Shown here in pieces: positions 1 through 10,573 of a stretch of DNA of 64,000 nucleotides. The number at the start of each line of letters is the position of its first letter. Positions within the stretch are counted from its first letter, which is position 1. Position numbers and translations under genes: made by a program. The DNA comes from Enoplolaimus lenunculus (lineage: Eukaryota; Nematoda; Enoplea; Enoplida; Thoracostomopsidae): NCBI GenBank assembly GCA_030248215.1, contig JASANG010000228.1, positions 62,001 through 126,000 on the forward strand, read 5' to 3'. Below the pieces are notes generated by a model. The model worked only from the letters and a program-made list of their open reading frames with translations, was not told where the DNA came from and did not search any database.

Positions 1-28
1 TGTAACCTGATTTAAATTTCGGTCTTAT

Positions 29-1900
29 TTACGATGCGTTGAAGTGCATGCTGTCCTTTATCACATGATGGTAAATAATTTCGAGCATACAAATGATCAC
101 AGACGTTGCGGCCCCGGATCCAAGGACTGCGTAAGCATCTTGAACTTGATTCAGTGTTAACGCAAGTGGAGTATATTGTGAGTTCGGAGCCGACGTTGTT
201 TTGGTCTGATCCGGAAAAGAATTTGATGTGCTACAACCGGGTGAGTCTGGTTTACGCGCTGTAGAAGTGAGCAGAAGCTGTGTTTTCGTAGAATGCTCGT
301 TGTTCGACGATTGCAGTCGTACTTGCGTTTTTCGTGATCGTAACAGTCGTTTGCGTTTATGCTCAGCGGCCAGTTTGCGAACAATATTGCTGTAAACGCT
401 CGAGATTGCACCGGTTGAAAATGCTGAATTTATGCTGTTGCGAACACAAATTGGAAGCGTTTCCCGGTTGTAGAAGTAGACTTGATTTGACGGAGGAGCA
501 ATATTTTGGACTATGGTCAGTTGTGGGAAACGGTTTTGGATAAATTGATATTTTGACGCGTAGTCAGTACCGATTAAGCACCGGCTGTTGTTTAACGCGT
601 GTAGGAGCCGGTACATTTCAGTTTGGGACGCGACTCGCAAAGGTGGGTTTGTGACTGCAGCTTGTCTGAGGGTTTCGCCGACTCGAGTTCGAGTAACATC
701 GGTTTGGAACGGGATTAAGTCGCGGAAGTCGTCCGGTGCGTACACGATGAGTTGACACTGTTTCTCGCTGAGGATCGCTGCTAGTTCAGTTGCGTTTTTG
801 AACGGAACTATAACTCGTGATGTAGGCTGATAGAGAGCAATGGCTAGAAAGTTAGGGTATAAGCTGAGTAGAAGCATTAGGGTGACTCCTCGTGACAGCT
901 CGATCCATCTTCGACAATTTGACTGGTTGATTGCGGTAAGAATGGCAGTTAAGTCGCGAAAATAAGTTTGGTTGGTGGTGGAAAAGTCGGTTGGAAAGGC
1001 ACCTGTTGAACTTTGTCCTCGACTGAATTTAGAGATGTGGTCGTTGCTAGTAGTCGAAGATTGTTGTTGATTAGTTAAAGTTCTACGGTGTGATTTTGAT
1101 TGGTCCCAACCGAAGCGAGTCGATTGAACCAATCGTTGAGGAGCAATTTCAAACGCAAAGCAGGTTAGCGAAATGACAAGAAGTGTTAGCCAGATTCGCC
1201 AGTTGTAAATTGAAAACATCATAAATTGGTCAGTGATCGCTTCGTGGGAAGCGTTGATGATTAATATAGGACCACTGTTTGATATTGGCATTGTCATACC
1301 GAAATTTAAAGACTGATTTGCATAGGTGGGGTCATTTTGAGCACGCGTTGTACCCTGTATATCTGCGTCACCGGATAGCAACATTTGAAGCGCTTCTGAG
1401 CTATTGGACGCTGCTTTCCAAACTAAACGAGCGTGTGGAGCGGTTCGCTTTAGTATCGTTTTCAAGAGACGTATGTCTAAACCAGGGTCAGGGCATTGTG
1501 TCCACGGACGGGCGAAACACGGATTTACGTACGGTGGCGATATTTCGGATACGATTCGAATGGTCGGGGGTGCTTCGTGCATCATTAAATATGAGTAACA
1601 GGTTCGGTTTATCATTGTATTTATATATGCATTTGTAGTATTATCGACCTGAAATACTGTATGGAAATTTTTAACCTGCCGAGATTTATGGTTGGAGATT
1701 TGATTGGTTTTAAGTATAAGTAGTAGTGTTTGTTCATTGAGCCGAATCTTCATTGTAGAAGGTACGGGATAAAAACGTCTCAAATAACAGCGGGACCCAG
1801 TGCCACCGTTCAAATCAACAGAGGAGTCTAAAACGGAAATGCCGGAAGTCAACAAAATTGGCCGGAGCTGAAACCGGAACCGGTCGTGAAATAAAATCAA
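29..1900 (-). CDS. Divergent ionotropic glutamate receptor-like protein
   Basis: One uninterrupted 623-codon frame encodes a probable ligand-gated channel of the iGluR/IR superfamily. What I see: an S1-like ligand-binding half (about residues 112-218, with PPTIRIVSEISPPYVNP then GLDIRLLKTIL), a first membrane helix (about 229-252, NWRIWLTLLVISLTCFAF), a long Ser/Thr/Gln-rich loop, a TM3-like helix (about 336-358, SRGVTLMLLLSLYPNFLAIA, where most iGluRs have SYTANLAAF), an S2-like half (about 360-505) and a last helix (about 588-612). The order S1-TM1-TM3-S2-TM4 fits the family. In my hand alignment the usual ligand-carboxylate arginine of S1 is not conserved and the pore loop is not recognisable, as in many invertebrate IR-type receptors, so the ligand is unknown. 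The start is uncertain: Met1 gives no clear signal peptide, and Met50 (MKIRLNEQTLLLILKT) is an alternative. It is intronless while all other genes here have introns. Confidence 0.68.
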   Translation of the reverse strand: MILFHDRFRFQLRPILLTSGISVLDSSVDLNGGTGSRCYLRRFYPVPSTMKIRLNEQTLLLILKTNQISNHKSRQVKNFHTVFQVDNTTNAYINTMINRTCYSYLMMHEAPPTIRIVSEISPPYVNPCFARPWTQCPDPGLDIRLLKTILKRTAPHARLVWKAASNSSEALQMLLSGDADIQGTTRAQNDPTYANQSLNFGMTMPISNSGPILIINASHEAITDQFMMFSIYNWRIWLTLLVISLTCFAFEIAPQRLVQSTRFGWDQSKSHRRTLTNQQQSSTTSNDHISKFSRGQSSTGAFPTDFSTTNQTYFRDLTAILTAINQSNCRRWIELSRGVTLMLLLSLYPNFLAIALYQPTSRVIVPFKNATELAAILSEKQCQLIVYAPDDFRDLIPFQTDVTRTRVGETLRQAAVTNPPLRVASQTEMYRLLHALNNSRCLIGTDYASKYQFIQNRFPQLTIVQNIAPPSNQVYFYNRETLPICVRNSINSAFSTGAISSVYSNIVRKLAAEHKRKRLLRSRKTQVRLQSSNNEHSTKTQLLLTSTARKPDSPGCSTSNSFPDQTKTTSAPNSQYTPLALTLNQVQDAYAVLGSGAATSVIICMLEIIYHHVIKDSMHFNAS

Positions 1901-2212
1901 ACAGTAAACTTTATGTTAAATTTGCTAATATTAGGTTAACAATGCCAGGTGAGTGTTTGGTACAAAAACTGGTTTAGGCTTTATCTGTGAGAATTCTCGG
2001 CCATTATACAACAACAGCGTTTGTAGTTGACTCTTTCAAAGTTACAATCAAACTCAATGAAATGGGCAACTGTTATAGAAATGCGAAAAATTTTACTACC
2101 AAATCTGTCGAGACCTCGGCAAAAGTTGTAACGGAGGTGTAGATCGATTTTTTGGCAAAGTCACAAGTTGAAGGTAGATATCCGGTTGTAGCCGGTAAGT
2201 ATTCTTAGTCCC

Positions 2213-2528
2213 CCCTCGGGCCGCAAAAAAATTTTTGTCAAAAAGTTTGACAAATTATATACCATTTGATGCAGCTTGCCGAGCTGAGTCCAATGGTGTG
2301 AAATTTTTTGTAATCTCAGACGATTGGTTAACGAGTTATTATCAAATAACTGTTTGGCGCGCGGCCAACGATTTGGGTCGGCGCAAAATCAGTTATTTGA
2401 CCATAATTCGTTAACCAATCGTCTGATTGCAAAAAAGTTAACACCGTTGAACTCAGCTCGGCAAGCTGCATCAAATGTATATAATTTGTTTAACTTTCGG
2501 ACAAAAATTTTTTTGGGTCCCTGGGGGC
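2213..2528. repeat. Fold-back (hairpin) transposable element
   Basis: Two arms of roughly 130-140 bases are near-perfect reverse complements around a centre near 2366-2390. The outer ends pair (CCCCCTCGGG... with ...CCCTGGGGG) and inner blocks such as CAGACGATTGGTTAACGA pair with TCGTTAACCAATCGTCTG. A short GC-rich loop (GGCGCGCGGCC) separates them. This is the structure of a fold-back MITE. No transposase is present. Confidence 0.85.
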
Positions 2529-3142
2529 ACCTTTGGAGCTTAAAAAGTCGAATTTTTCAAAAACTTAAATCTGGGTGTGAAATGGTCAGGATAAATCATG
2601 AGAAGCTCATCAAAAATTGTCAAAATCCGACTCGTTTTAGGCAAACGCGGGCTGGGCTGGGGATAACCGAAAAGGCACATAATTTCTATACCTGGACTTA
2701 AATCGAAGATGTCTGTTGATTTTGTTGTTGCTAAAGAACATTATTGTTCGGTGCAGGTGTGGCAACCGCCATTGTTCTGCGTTTACGCGTTTCGCTAAAT
2801 TGCAGCACTTTCTCACGTATGAATGTGTGCAATCAAACAAACCCTGTTTTTAACTAAAATTTCGGATTCGGTAGCTTTTGAGGTATGTGCTGGCGTTCAT
2901 TTGATTCTGATATTCAATACTAATTGGTCGGCAGAATATTATGTAATATCGTTTGGTTGTCCGTTGTTCAATTGCAATAAGTGCCAAAAGCAATCAAACA
3001 CCAAAAAACCCTAGTGTAACTTGATATTCACGTTGAAGTTGAAAGTAATTTTGAACAGAAAGTGACCGGGTTACTTATATTACGTAACGGTGACGGGCGT
3101 ATAGAAGGCGAGGGAGAGAGAGTGGATATATTTTCCTGTTTT

Positions 3143-3309
3143 GACCAATGTATAGAAACGGGCCGTAACAGTAGTATGAGCATATTCGTAAGCCTGAGCG
3201 TAAGCATGAACTTATACCTAAGCCTAATCGCAAAAATTAGTCCAAACCTTAAGCTTGGACTATTGCAGTGCCACAGAAAAACGTTCCGCGCTTGATCTTT
3301 ACATGAGCC
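3143..3309 (+). mobile_element. Telomere-motif MITE, type B/A hybrid
   Basis: The left end reads GACCAATGTATAGAAACGGG and the right end TGATCTTTACATGAGCC, the inverted termini of the family. Between them are short degenerate GCCTAA-type units (TAAGCCTGAGCG, CCTAAGCCTAA) and the family tail TTAAGCTTGGACTATTGCAG. It is non-coding and diverged. Confidence 0.8.
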
Positions 3310-3389
3310 GATACTTTAGAGAGAAAGAAATTGCACTTTAATGTGCTGTTTATAGAATAACCTGCTGGTACTTTGAGGTCAATATGAAG

Positions 3390-3707
3390 CAGAGTGCAAG
3401 CGGATGTGCAAAAAAATTGTGGAGTCAAAGCCGGAGTCGAAGGTTAGTAGTTTTTTTGCAGGAGGCGGAACCGAAGCGTAAGGTGAAACAAATGTAAAAC
3501 TTTAATGATAATCTTCAAATTGTAGCAGGATTCTGGTGTTGAGTCTTTTTTTGAGAAATCTCGGTAACTTATTCTCGGGTTGCGCTCAGCTGTTGGAAAA
3601 TTATGAACAGTTTCATTAGCGAAATTTATTGAAAACTGGCAAAAAACCGAAACTCAAGGTCGATTTTTCATTGGAGCCGGAGGCAGATCGCCGGCGGTTG
3701 CATCATG
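3390..3707. mobile_element. Degraded hAT-like element (CAGGGTGCAACCGG family)
   Basis: The left end CAGAGTGCAAGCGG and right end GGCGGTTGCATCATG resemble the inverted termini of the better copies at 24266-24601 and 30941-31325. The interior has the same GGAGCCGGAGGCAGA block. I could not find a clean target duplication. Confidence 0.5.
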
Positions 3708-4273
3708 AGATGAGATTATGCGATCCTTGCGAAATCAGACCCTGGTATGCCCATCCATGGTACGTAAAAATATAGTTGGCACGCGTAGGGTGCGCGCAAC
3801 TTAAATTTTTGAACCGTGTGATTTGGGATAAGAATTTTTAAAATATACGACGTAGCTGTTTGTCAAAAGTAGGAAATGGTTGATAAATTTTGAATTCGGA
3901 ACGTCAATCAAAGTCGACCAAAGTTTTAGTTGGTATTTTAATTTCAAGTCACAAGTTCGTCGCACGCTTTTAATGTTAAAAACTTTAATTTTAGTGATTT
4001 TGCTATTTATTTGCAGTTTTTATTCAAAAATGTATATGCGGCGAGTGTCCGTTGACGGGTTTGTGGCCAGGAGTTTCATTTGATAGAAGTATCAGTAAGC
4101 GAAGAGTTTACAGGTCGCGTTTGAAGAATTCGCGAGCGAAGCGAGCTGAAAGCTTAACATAATTATAAAATCTATGTGACTCAATAAGGAGATTTAAAGT
4201 TTATGGCGGGTTTGAAAGAGTGTTTGGATTGCTAGATTCCGCATATACAAATATACACATTATGTATATTAAA

Positions 4274-4311
4274 CCTGGAACGCCCCACATACGTATTTTG
4301 GGCAGCGTTCC
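4274..4311. repeat. Short palindromic repeat (CCCCACATACGTATTTTGGG)
   Basis: A near-palindrome of about 40 bases, with ends CTGGAACGC / GCGTTCC around CCCCACATACGTATTTTGGG. It recurs at 15277-15317, 52812-52850, 54253-54292 and, inverted, 62536-62570. Confidence 0.7.
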
Positions 4312-4796
4312 CGTAGATTTGTATATTCATATGTAAATTTGCATCTATACTTCTGTGTAAAAAAGTCTGAACATAGGAAATTGTTGTTTACTTTTTCTTT
4401 GTGTTATTATTGTATAAGACGAAGCCTGTTTGCTTTATGCGTATATTAAAACATGTATATTATTTGTATATTGTCTTAAGCGAGTATCAATTTGGGACGC
4501 GTGTTTTCCTTTGCGGATGATGGATTCCCGGGCTCCATCATTCGAACCTGACCCGCACAGGCTAATAAATTTGTATTGAAATTGAATACACTGTCAATCA
4601 AATTTCAAGGCTTAAGTACAGACTTACGTGAACAAATGCTTTTAAACATATGCCAAAACACAGTGTATTTTAAGAGAGTTGAACATGTGTGCAACTACGG
4701 ATTACCAGTATATATTATACGGAGTTTGTAAACATTTTGTTTTAAACATTTATGTTTATTAATCGGCAGTAGGAATTTTACAAAAACGAAATTACG

Positions 4797-6330
4797 ATGT
4801 CTAGTAATTTTGACGAAAAATCAGGAATTATTGCGTGTGTTTGGGAACACGGGAGATGGTGGCAAACGCTATCGGAGGTAATAAAAAAGTTATTGTCATT
4901 GTTCGTGTAAATTTTTTAAAATAGGACTATTTTGCGCAAACGCTGTATGAATATGAAGAGATACCAAATAAAACGTGATTTGAGATTTAAGCATTTTAGG
5001 AAAATTATTCATTGAGACACGAACAAATATTTCGGCACTTGAAAACTGTCACACCAAAAGCTCAAAGCTAACGATAAGCCTAAGCTTAATCCTAAGCCCA
5101 AGTTATATCAAAATTTGAAACTATTGAAACCTATTGAGGGCAAGCATTCAACTGTTAGCCTAAAAGTTTCAGTATTTTTGACTTTATGCTATGATTTTAT
5201 TTGTTCAGGTTCTGATAGAACTAAAGCCGTCTTGTTCGATCATAGACGCGAGTGTCAAATTGACGGCAAAAAATGTCACGGTTCTTATTCAATCCAACCA
5301 TATAAAGCAAGTTTAACAGTCAAAATTGTGATGAGTTTTAATGAATATTTTTTCTTTTGCAAATGTTATTTTTTTGGATATTAACAAACTGTTTTCAACA
5401 CGGCCGTATTCTCAGCTGCGTGTAGCGCCTATTTGTAAAAAATACCTGATGACAGTATTTTTAGTAATTAGCTGAGTGATTAAATCAATTTTTTAATGTT
5501 TTATATGGCGATTGTTTGGAACAGCAGTGAAAAATTTTCATAGCAGATATTTTAGACGGTTTGTTGAAATACGTCTCATCTCGCGCAAACTCGAATTGTG
5601 CCCTAGAAATCAGTCGGAATACGGCTCATAGTTGTTAATCGGTCACTAGGTGTATATTCCGTAATCAGTTAGCATGTAGTAAGTAGTAGTTAATATTGGG
5701 GAAGCTTAAAGGAAACAACCATCAAAACATCCATGAGACAGCAGCCGTGTTTTAGATTATAAAAGAGATCAAGGAATAACGCGTGACTGATGATACCGGT
5801 TGTATGTAAAATGCTAAGAAAAGCTGTATAGCTCGTATCCCTGGTAAACGTTGAATTGATCTTTGTGAGTCGTTTTGAACGAAAACAAGAATAAAGTCGC
5901 CGATAATTTTTGACATTCATATATATATATGCCTAAATCAATGTTATCTTGTAGGCTCTTGGTTTAAATGAAATTTTCGTAGAACCCAAAAAATAAAAAG
6001 TTTTAATGTTGTTTTAGATGTGACGTTGCTGGCAATACCATTTTTGACGGACAGCCGTCGCATCCTGTAATTGCCGACGATAGTACGTGGACGATTGAAG
6101 ACGGAAAGCTGATCAGCATTTTATTAGCCAAATCTAATCCGGATCCGAGTCGATCGTTGTGGAAAAGTTTGCTTGCAGATGGTTCAATTAGTCCTGATTT
6201 GTGGATTTTAGATCAAATGGAACAAAAACTGACGCTCGAGCGATATCAGACTGAAAATCCAGGGATGGATTTTAGTGGTGCAGAGATTACGGGAAATTAT
6301 CAAGCTGGGGGACCTCGGTTACCGGTGTAG
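4797..6330 (+). CDS. NUDCD2: NudC domain-containing protein 2 (NUDCD2)
   Basis: Exons 4797-4877, 5209-5306 and 6018-6330 join to a 163-residue protein, against about 157 in vertebrates. NUDCD2 is a small p23/CS-fold co-chaperone linking Hsp90 to dynein/LIS1 function in the cytoplasm. The N-terminus (MSSNFDEKSGIIACVWEHG) matches the vertebrate start, the middle exon forms the CS-domain strands, and the C-terminus carries the family signature LTLERYQTENPGMDFSGAE followed by GNYQAGGP. Intron 1 is GT-AG. Intron 2 keeps frame only with a GC donor (AAA/GCAAGT at 5307), because the next GT (5311) leaves exon 3 out of phase. Intron 1 contains a scrap of telomere-motif repeat (about 5067-5104). Identification is strong; the GC donor is inferred from phase. 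Confidence 0.92.
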
Positions 6331-6357
6331 GTCTTGTATTGGTTGTTGAAACCGTTC

Positions 6358-6678
6358 TACCAAGCGTGGATAGTGACAAGAATGTGCATCTCTTGAGGTC
6401 TCGCATAGTGCAAAATGTAACCACCGGGCGTTGCGTTTTTGGCCGAATTCCCCTTGTTTAGAGAAGGGCTCGCTATCACATGAATACTCTTAAATTAAAC
6501 TATAAGGGAAGCATGTGTGACGCCGCATACATAAAGTGCCATGGTTCCCAGCGGTTGTACCCCCCTCTAAATAAAAGGGGGTACAGCAAAAACGCAACGC
6601 GTGCCGGGTACATTCTTTTCTACACAGAATGTGCCCAGTTGCACACTTTTGTTAAATAGCGAGTATCCACTCTTGGTT
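6358..6678. mobile_element. MITE, GCAACGCGTGCCGGGT family, copy 1
   Basis: Inverted ends: ACCAAGCGTGGATAGTGAC at left and GAGTATCCACTCTTGGT at right, then inner pairs GCGTTGCGTTTTTGGCC / GCAAAAACGCAACGCG and a C-run pair (CCCCTTGTTTAGAGAAGGG / CCCCCCTCTAAATAAAAGGG). Related copies lie at 21665-22064, 45655-46064 and 61275-61556. It has no coding capacity and sits just after the NUDCD2 stop, so it may be within its 3' transcribed region; it contains an AATAAA at about 6569. Confidence 0.75.
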
Positions 6679-7467
6679 CTATTGATGTGTGTAGAAGGTG
6701 TGGCTGGATATCCGGTTCAAGTATGGTGACATATGTTTGTCGATTGTGGCGATAGGATAAACGATATTTGCTCAAACGCGACAATTGCAAACACGAAAGA
6801 TGGAAGCAAACAAAATGTTTTTTGCTTGCTGCATTTAAGCAATTTTACCGTGGTATGGGTAATGCGGCGTGTTTTGTGTTGACGTTGTCTTGACATTTTC
6901 AGTTGTCCGATTTTGTTTTGATAATTTTCAGTTCAATTTAATTATGTATGACCGGTCGCGAGATTTTGATATCGAAACGGAATTTTGAGTTGTTTGACTA
7001 ATATTGCGTAATAGAAAACATAATTTGGAAATAATCAATCAATAATAGCATATCGTTTGAGTGTCCGGAACTGATTTAGCGTACGGTACAATATTATATT
7101 GAATTTACCGTCTTCAAGTAGGGGTTCAAACGCTCAGATTTTGGTCTTAACTTTACAAAAGATATTTAAGTAATAGACTACATTTCGATCGATACATGCT
7201 ATCTTTTTGTGGCGACCCGAACAACAGGGGGGCTGATAATTATTTTGACACTCCACAGGGAGCGTCCTGTTATTCGGTTACGGTTACGGATTACGTATGT
7301 ATTTTTAATTTACCTCATGCTAGTTGGCCCCAACAATCTTGTTTTTATATTCTTTCTTTTTGGGCAGAGCTTAAGCTAAGCTTAAATTTCGGTTCCATAT
7401 ATAATTAACATTGGCCGTACAACGTGAATGCGGTTCCTTAATTTACATGTTTATATGTGTTAACAGT

Positions 7468-7929
7468 GTTGCAGTTGGAAATAAAGTGTACCTACCCTTT
7501 TTTTGTGGAAAACTGTACTGCAAAAAATGGTGAGTCAAATTGACTCGCTCCGAAATAGGCTTTTCCGGACTGCGTATACTTAGTCAAAATTCGACTCCCC
7601 CTGAGTCAAATTCGACTCAATGAGTCGCTTAGTGAGTCGAATTTGAATCTGGCGAAGTCGAATTTGACTCAATTTGTGTAGTCCGGAAAAGCCTATTTCG
7701 GAAAGAGTCAAATGGCTGCAGTTGGAAATAAAGCGTACCTACGCTTTTTTGTGGAAAAATACACTGCAAAAAATGGTGAGTCAAATTGACTCTCTCCGAA
7801 ATAGGCATTTTCGGACTACGCAAACTGAGTCAAAATTCGAGTGCCCCAAAGTCAAATTTGACAATTTGTGTAGTCCGGAAAAGTCTATTTCGGAAAGAGT
7901 CAATTTGACTTATCATTTTTGACAGTGTA
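7468..7929. mobile_element. Tandemly duplicated TA-flanked MITE pair (CACTGCAAAAAATGG family)
   Basis: Two elements with ends (C/T)ACTGCAAAAAATGGTGAG and inverted CAAATTGACTC...ATTTTTGACAGTG occupy about 7516-7715 and 7760-7929. The flank GTTGGAAATAAAG(T/C)GTACCTAC is also repeated before each, so the element was duplicated together with neighbouring host DNA. The interior is made of GAGTCGAATTTGACTC-type palindromes. Confidence 0.8.
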
Positions 7930-8002
7930 GGGTTTGATTATTATATTGGGTTCTTTGTATTGCTCGCTGATGCAAATACATTTTACAAAATGAAAGCATA
8001 AC

Positions 8003-8258
8003 TACACTGTAAATTCGAATAAGTTGATTAATCAATTCAACTAGCGAGTTGGTTATTTCTGAATTAATATCAGTAAACATAAACTCACTATGAGTTGATT
8101 TCATTCTCAAGCTGAGTTGAATTGACTCTGAGCGAGTTGGTTAATTAACTCAGAATGAATTGAATCAACTCAAAATTCTGAGTTCTGATAGTCCTAACTC
8201 AGACTGAGTGATTCAACTCATTCTGAGTTAAAATCAACTCACGGAAATTTACAGTGTA
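8003..8258. mobile_element. MITE with TACACTGTAAATT ends (GAGTTGATT family)
   Basis: The ends TACACTGTAAATTCG and GGAAATTTACAGTGTA are inverted repeats flanked by TA. The interior consists of repeated GAGTTGATT / AATCAACTC blocks. A truncated second copy is at 56778-56975. Confidence 0.8.
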
Positions 8259-8262
8259 TATC

Positions 8263-8436
8263 CTTAAACTTAAGCCTAAAGCGTAAGAATGAGTTTACAC
8301 ACATATATAAGCCTAAACCGAAGAGCAAAACTAAGCAGACTAAGCCTAAGAGTAAGCAAAAAATTAGTATAAAGCTTAAGCTTGAGCTATTGCAGTCCCG
8401 CAGGAAAACGTTGTATCCCTGAACTTTACATATGCC
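8263..8436 (+). mobile_element. Telomere-motif MITE, left end truncated
   Basis: The right half is typical of the family (AAATTAGTATAAAGCTTAAG, then GCAGTCCCGCAGGAAAACG and CTTTACATATGCC). TAAGCC units are scattered upstream. The left terminus is missing where it abuts the 8003-8258 element. Confidence 0.65.
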
Positions 8437-8672
8437 GTTGTGCTGGTGTAAACAGACGACTCTGGCAGAAAAGGTGCCAAAATATACGCAATTTATCGGT
8501 TGAGTTTTTTGTTTTTAAACAATGTTTTTAAGCTGACGTTTTTTGCAACCTTCCGGGTAATTAATCATTCACACGGTAAAATCTTATGTTGTTTATCTGA
8601 CTTTTTTTTAAGTCTGCATTGTCCGTACCGATATTGCTATACTCTGTGGCATAAAGCAGGGTGCAAAACTGC

Positions 8673-8867
8673 GGCCAATGTACAGAACATGAGCGGAACA
8701 GTATTATAAGCATATTCGTAAGCCTAAGCCTAAAGCTAAGCATAAGAATGAGCAAATTCCAAAACCTATGCCTAAGCCTAAGCCAAGCAAAACATTAGTC
8801 TAAAGCTTAAGCTTAATCTATTCTAGTCCAACAGAAAAACTCACCGCCCCTGATCTTTACATGGGCC
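8673..8867 (+). mobile_element. Telomere-motif MITE, type B, with 8-bp target duplication
   Basis: Ends GGCCAATGTACAGAACATG and CTGATCTTTACATGGGCC are inverted. The octamer AAAACTGC directly flanks both sides. Inside are two TAAGCC blocks separated by AAGAATGAGCAAATTCC, followed by TTAGTCTAAAGCTTAAGC. Confidence 0.88.
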
Positions 8868-8976
8868 AAAACTGCACACTGAATTTAGATGCAAATATTT
8901 CGCATTTCCTTTGTTTAATAGTATTTTTATTTTACACTTCATAATAAAATTGCGTTGTAACGCGTCTCAGGAAGCG

Positions 8977-9081
8977 ACCCCAATATATAGAACAGGGCCA
9001 GAACAGTAGTATAAGCATATTCATAAGCCTAAGCCTAAAGCCTAAGCGTAAGAGTAAGGATGAGCCTATTAGTAAGCCTAT
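8977..9081 (+). mobile_element. Telomere-motif MITE, left half only
   Basis: It starts CCCCAATATATAGAACAGGG, continues CAGAACAGTAGTATAAGC and (TAAGCC)n blocks with the spacer AAGGATGAGCCTATT, then stops. The right terminus is absent. Confidence 0.7.
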
Positions 9082-9227
9082 AACAAATTCCGGCAATCTG
9101 TTCTCAAAATTGTACCAAAAGGTACAGCCCAACGCTCCAAACGATACCATTTTTGTAAAACGGAAAAGTGCTACCGGAGCTAGAGGTCAATTTCCTGCCG
9201 GTATCAGGACCGGAAACAGATCTACTG

Positions 9228-9665
9228 TTGTACTGTATTTACCCGAATAAGAGGGGGTCCCCATTTTGAGTCCGAATCAATAGGAGTCCGTATCCCTAAT
9301 AAGAGTCCGTAAGCGGATCGGGTCCATAAACCCTAATTAGAGTCCAGAAATGTCAATTAACCCTAATTGTAGCGTATAAATGACTCCAGGACCAAATAAT
9401 TTGAGTTCGAAACTTTAAAGCGTACTAAATTTTGAAAGTACATTCCTAAGTATAACCTTGTATTATCGCTCAAGCTATTGACACAAGACAAATAAACGTT
9501 TAATTTAACGGATAATTGCAGTGCCGGATATATATCAGTAACGAAGGGCGGCGGAGCGTGGGTTAAAAATATATAACAGTCCGTAACCGAATAACAAGGG
9601 GGGTTCCCTCTGGAGAGGCCAAATAAATATCAGTTCCCCCTCTTATTCGGGTCACTACAGTACAA
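9228..9665. mobile_element. MITE with ACCCGAATAAGAGGGG ends
   Basis: The left end TTGTACTGTATTTACCCGAA is matched by the reverse complement of the right end (ATTCGGGTCACTACAGTACAA), continuing into AAGAGGGGG / CCCCCTCTT. The interior has degenerate GAGTCCGTAA and AATAGGAGTCC repeats. No protein is encoded. Confidence 0.78.
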
Positions 9666-9997
9666 GTGTACATGCAGTGAGCGAAGCAGCATTGAATTTT
9701 TTCTGTCGTTTGAATAAGCATCGTGCTTTAACACATTACTTAAAAACGGAAGCAGGAATACATGCATATTTTGAATATCCCCACTGTACTCATACTTCTT
9801 TTGGCCAACATGGTGCCGCACAACGTCCGTAACTCTGGTATCAGTCGTGTATACGATTTTTACCAGCATTAGCGTATTCAATGAGAAATTTGGATTCGTT
9901 GGTGCCGATGCTGAAACACGAACAAAACTTTCGATCTTTAAATGGAATTGTCAATACAGATTGTTTTAACTTTTATTCCATTAAGCACGGTTTCTAC

Positions 9998-10110
9998 CAG
10001 GGTGTAATTTTGTATCCGTTTCCGGTAAAAAGTGGTGTCCCGTTTCCATTATTATGATTTCTATCCGGATACGTTACTTTTACTTTCGGTTTACACACTG
10101 CTCTCCGGTA
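9998..10110. mobile_element. Fragment of hAT-like CCGG-rich element
   Basis: CAGGGTGTAATTTTGTATCCG followed by TTTCCGGTAAAAAG resembles the left end of the CAGGGTGCAACCGG family. The right boundary is unclear. Confidence 0.35.
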
Positions 10111-10418
10111 TTCCCTTGGTGTCAGAGGTAGAGACGGCATTGGTACAAAATAAAAAAATATGTTTATGGATTTTAAAAATACTGTTGGAAATAAAAATTT
10201 AGCATTTACAGCGTTTAATATGTTTCATAATGGGTTCTGATTTTTTTGCTAAAAATACAGCTGCTATGTGTAAGATAGAGACCACCTATGTTAAATGTTG
10301 TTTGCTTAGGCTTGGTTCATTGATTTTTTTTATTCGGTTCAAAAAATATTTTTTGCTTTATTAACAGAACATGTCTGCGTGAAATACGCTGTTGTTTTTA
10401 TGTCCTTTCAAAATTTTG

Positions 10419-10573
10419 GGCCAATGTAAATATATAACACGGGCGGAACAGTATTATGAGCAGATTCCTAAACCTGAGCCTAAGCCTAAGCCAAGCAAAA
10501 AATAGTCTAAAGCTTAACCTTACTTCATTGTAGTCTCACAGAAAAACATTCCGCCCCTAATCTTTACATGGAT
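10419..10573 (+). mobile_element. Telomere-motif MITE, type B
   Basis: Left GGCCAATGTAAATATATAAC, right CCTAATCTTTACATGGATC; TAAGCC units lie inside. The flanks AAATTTTG and AAATTTGC look like a decayed 8-bp duplication. Confidence 0.8.

Larger units (their letters stand above)
1901..4796. other. Intergenic region with repeats only
   Basis: I see no coding sequence between the receptor-like gene and NUDCD2. It holds a fold-back element (2213-2528), a telomere-motif MITE (3143-3309), a degraded hAT-like element (3390-3707) and a small palindromic repeat (4274-4311). The rest is AT-rich with no recognisable signal. The 5' regions of the two flanking divergent genes must lie here, but I could not define promoters. 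Confidence 0.6.
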
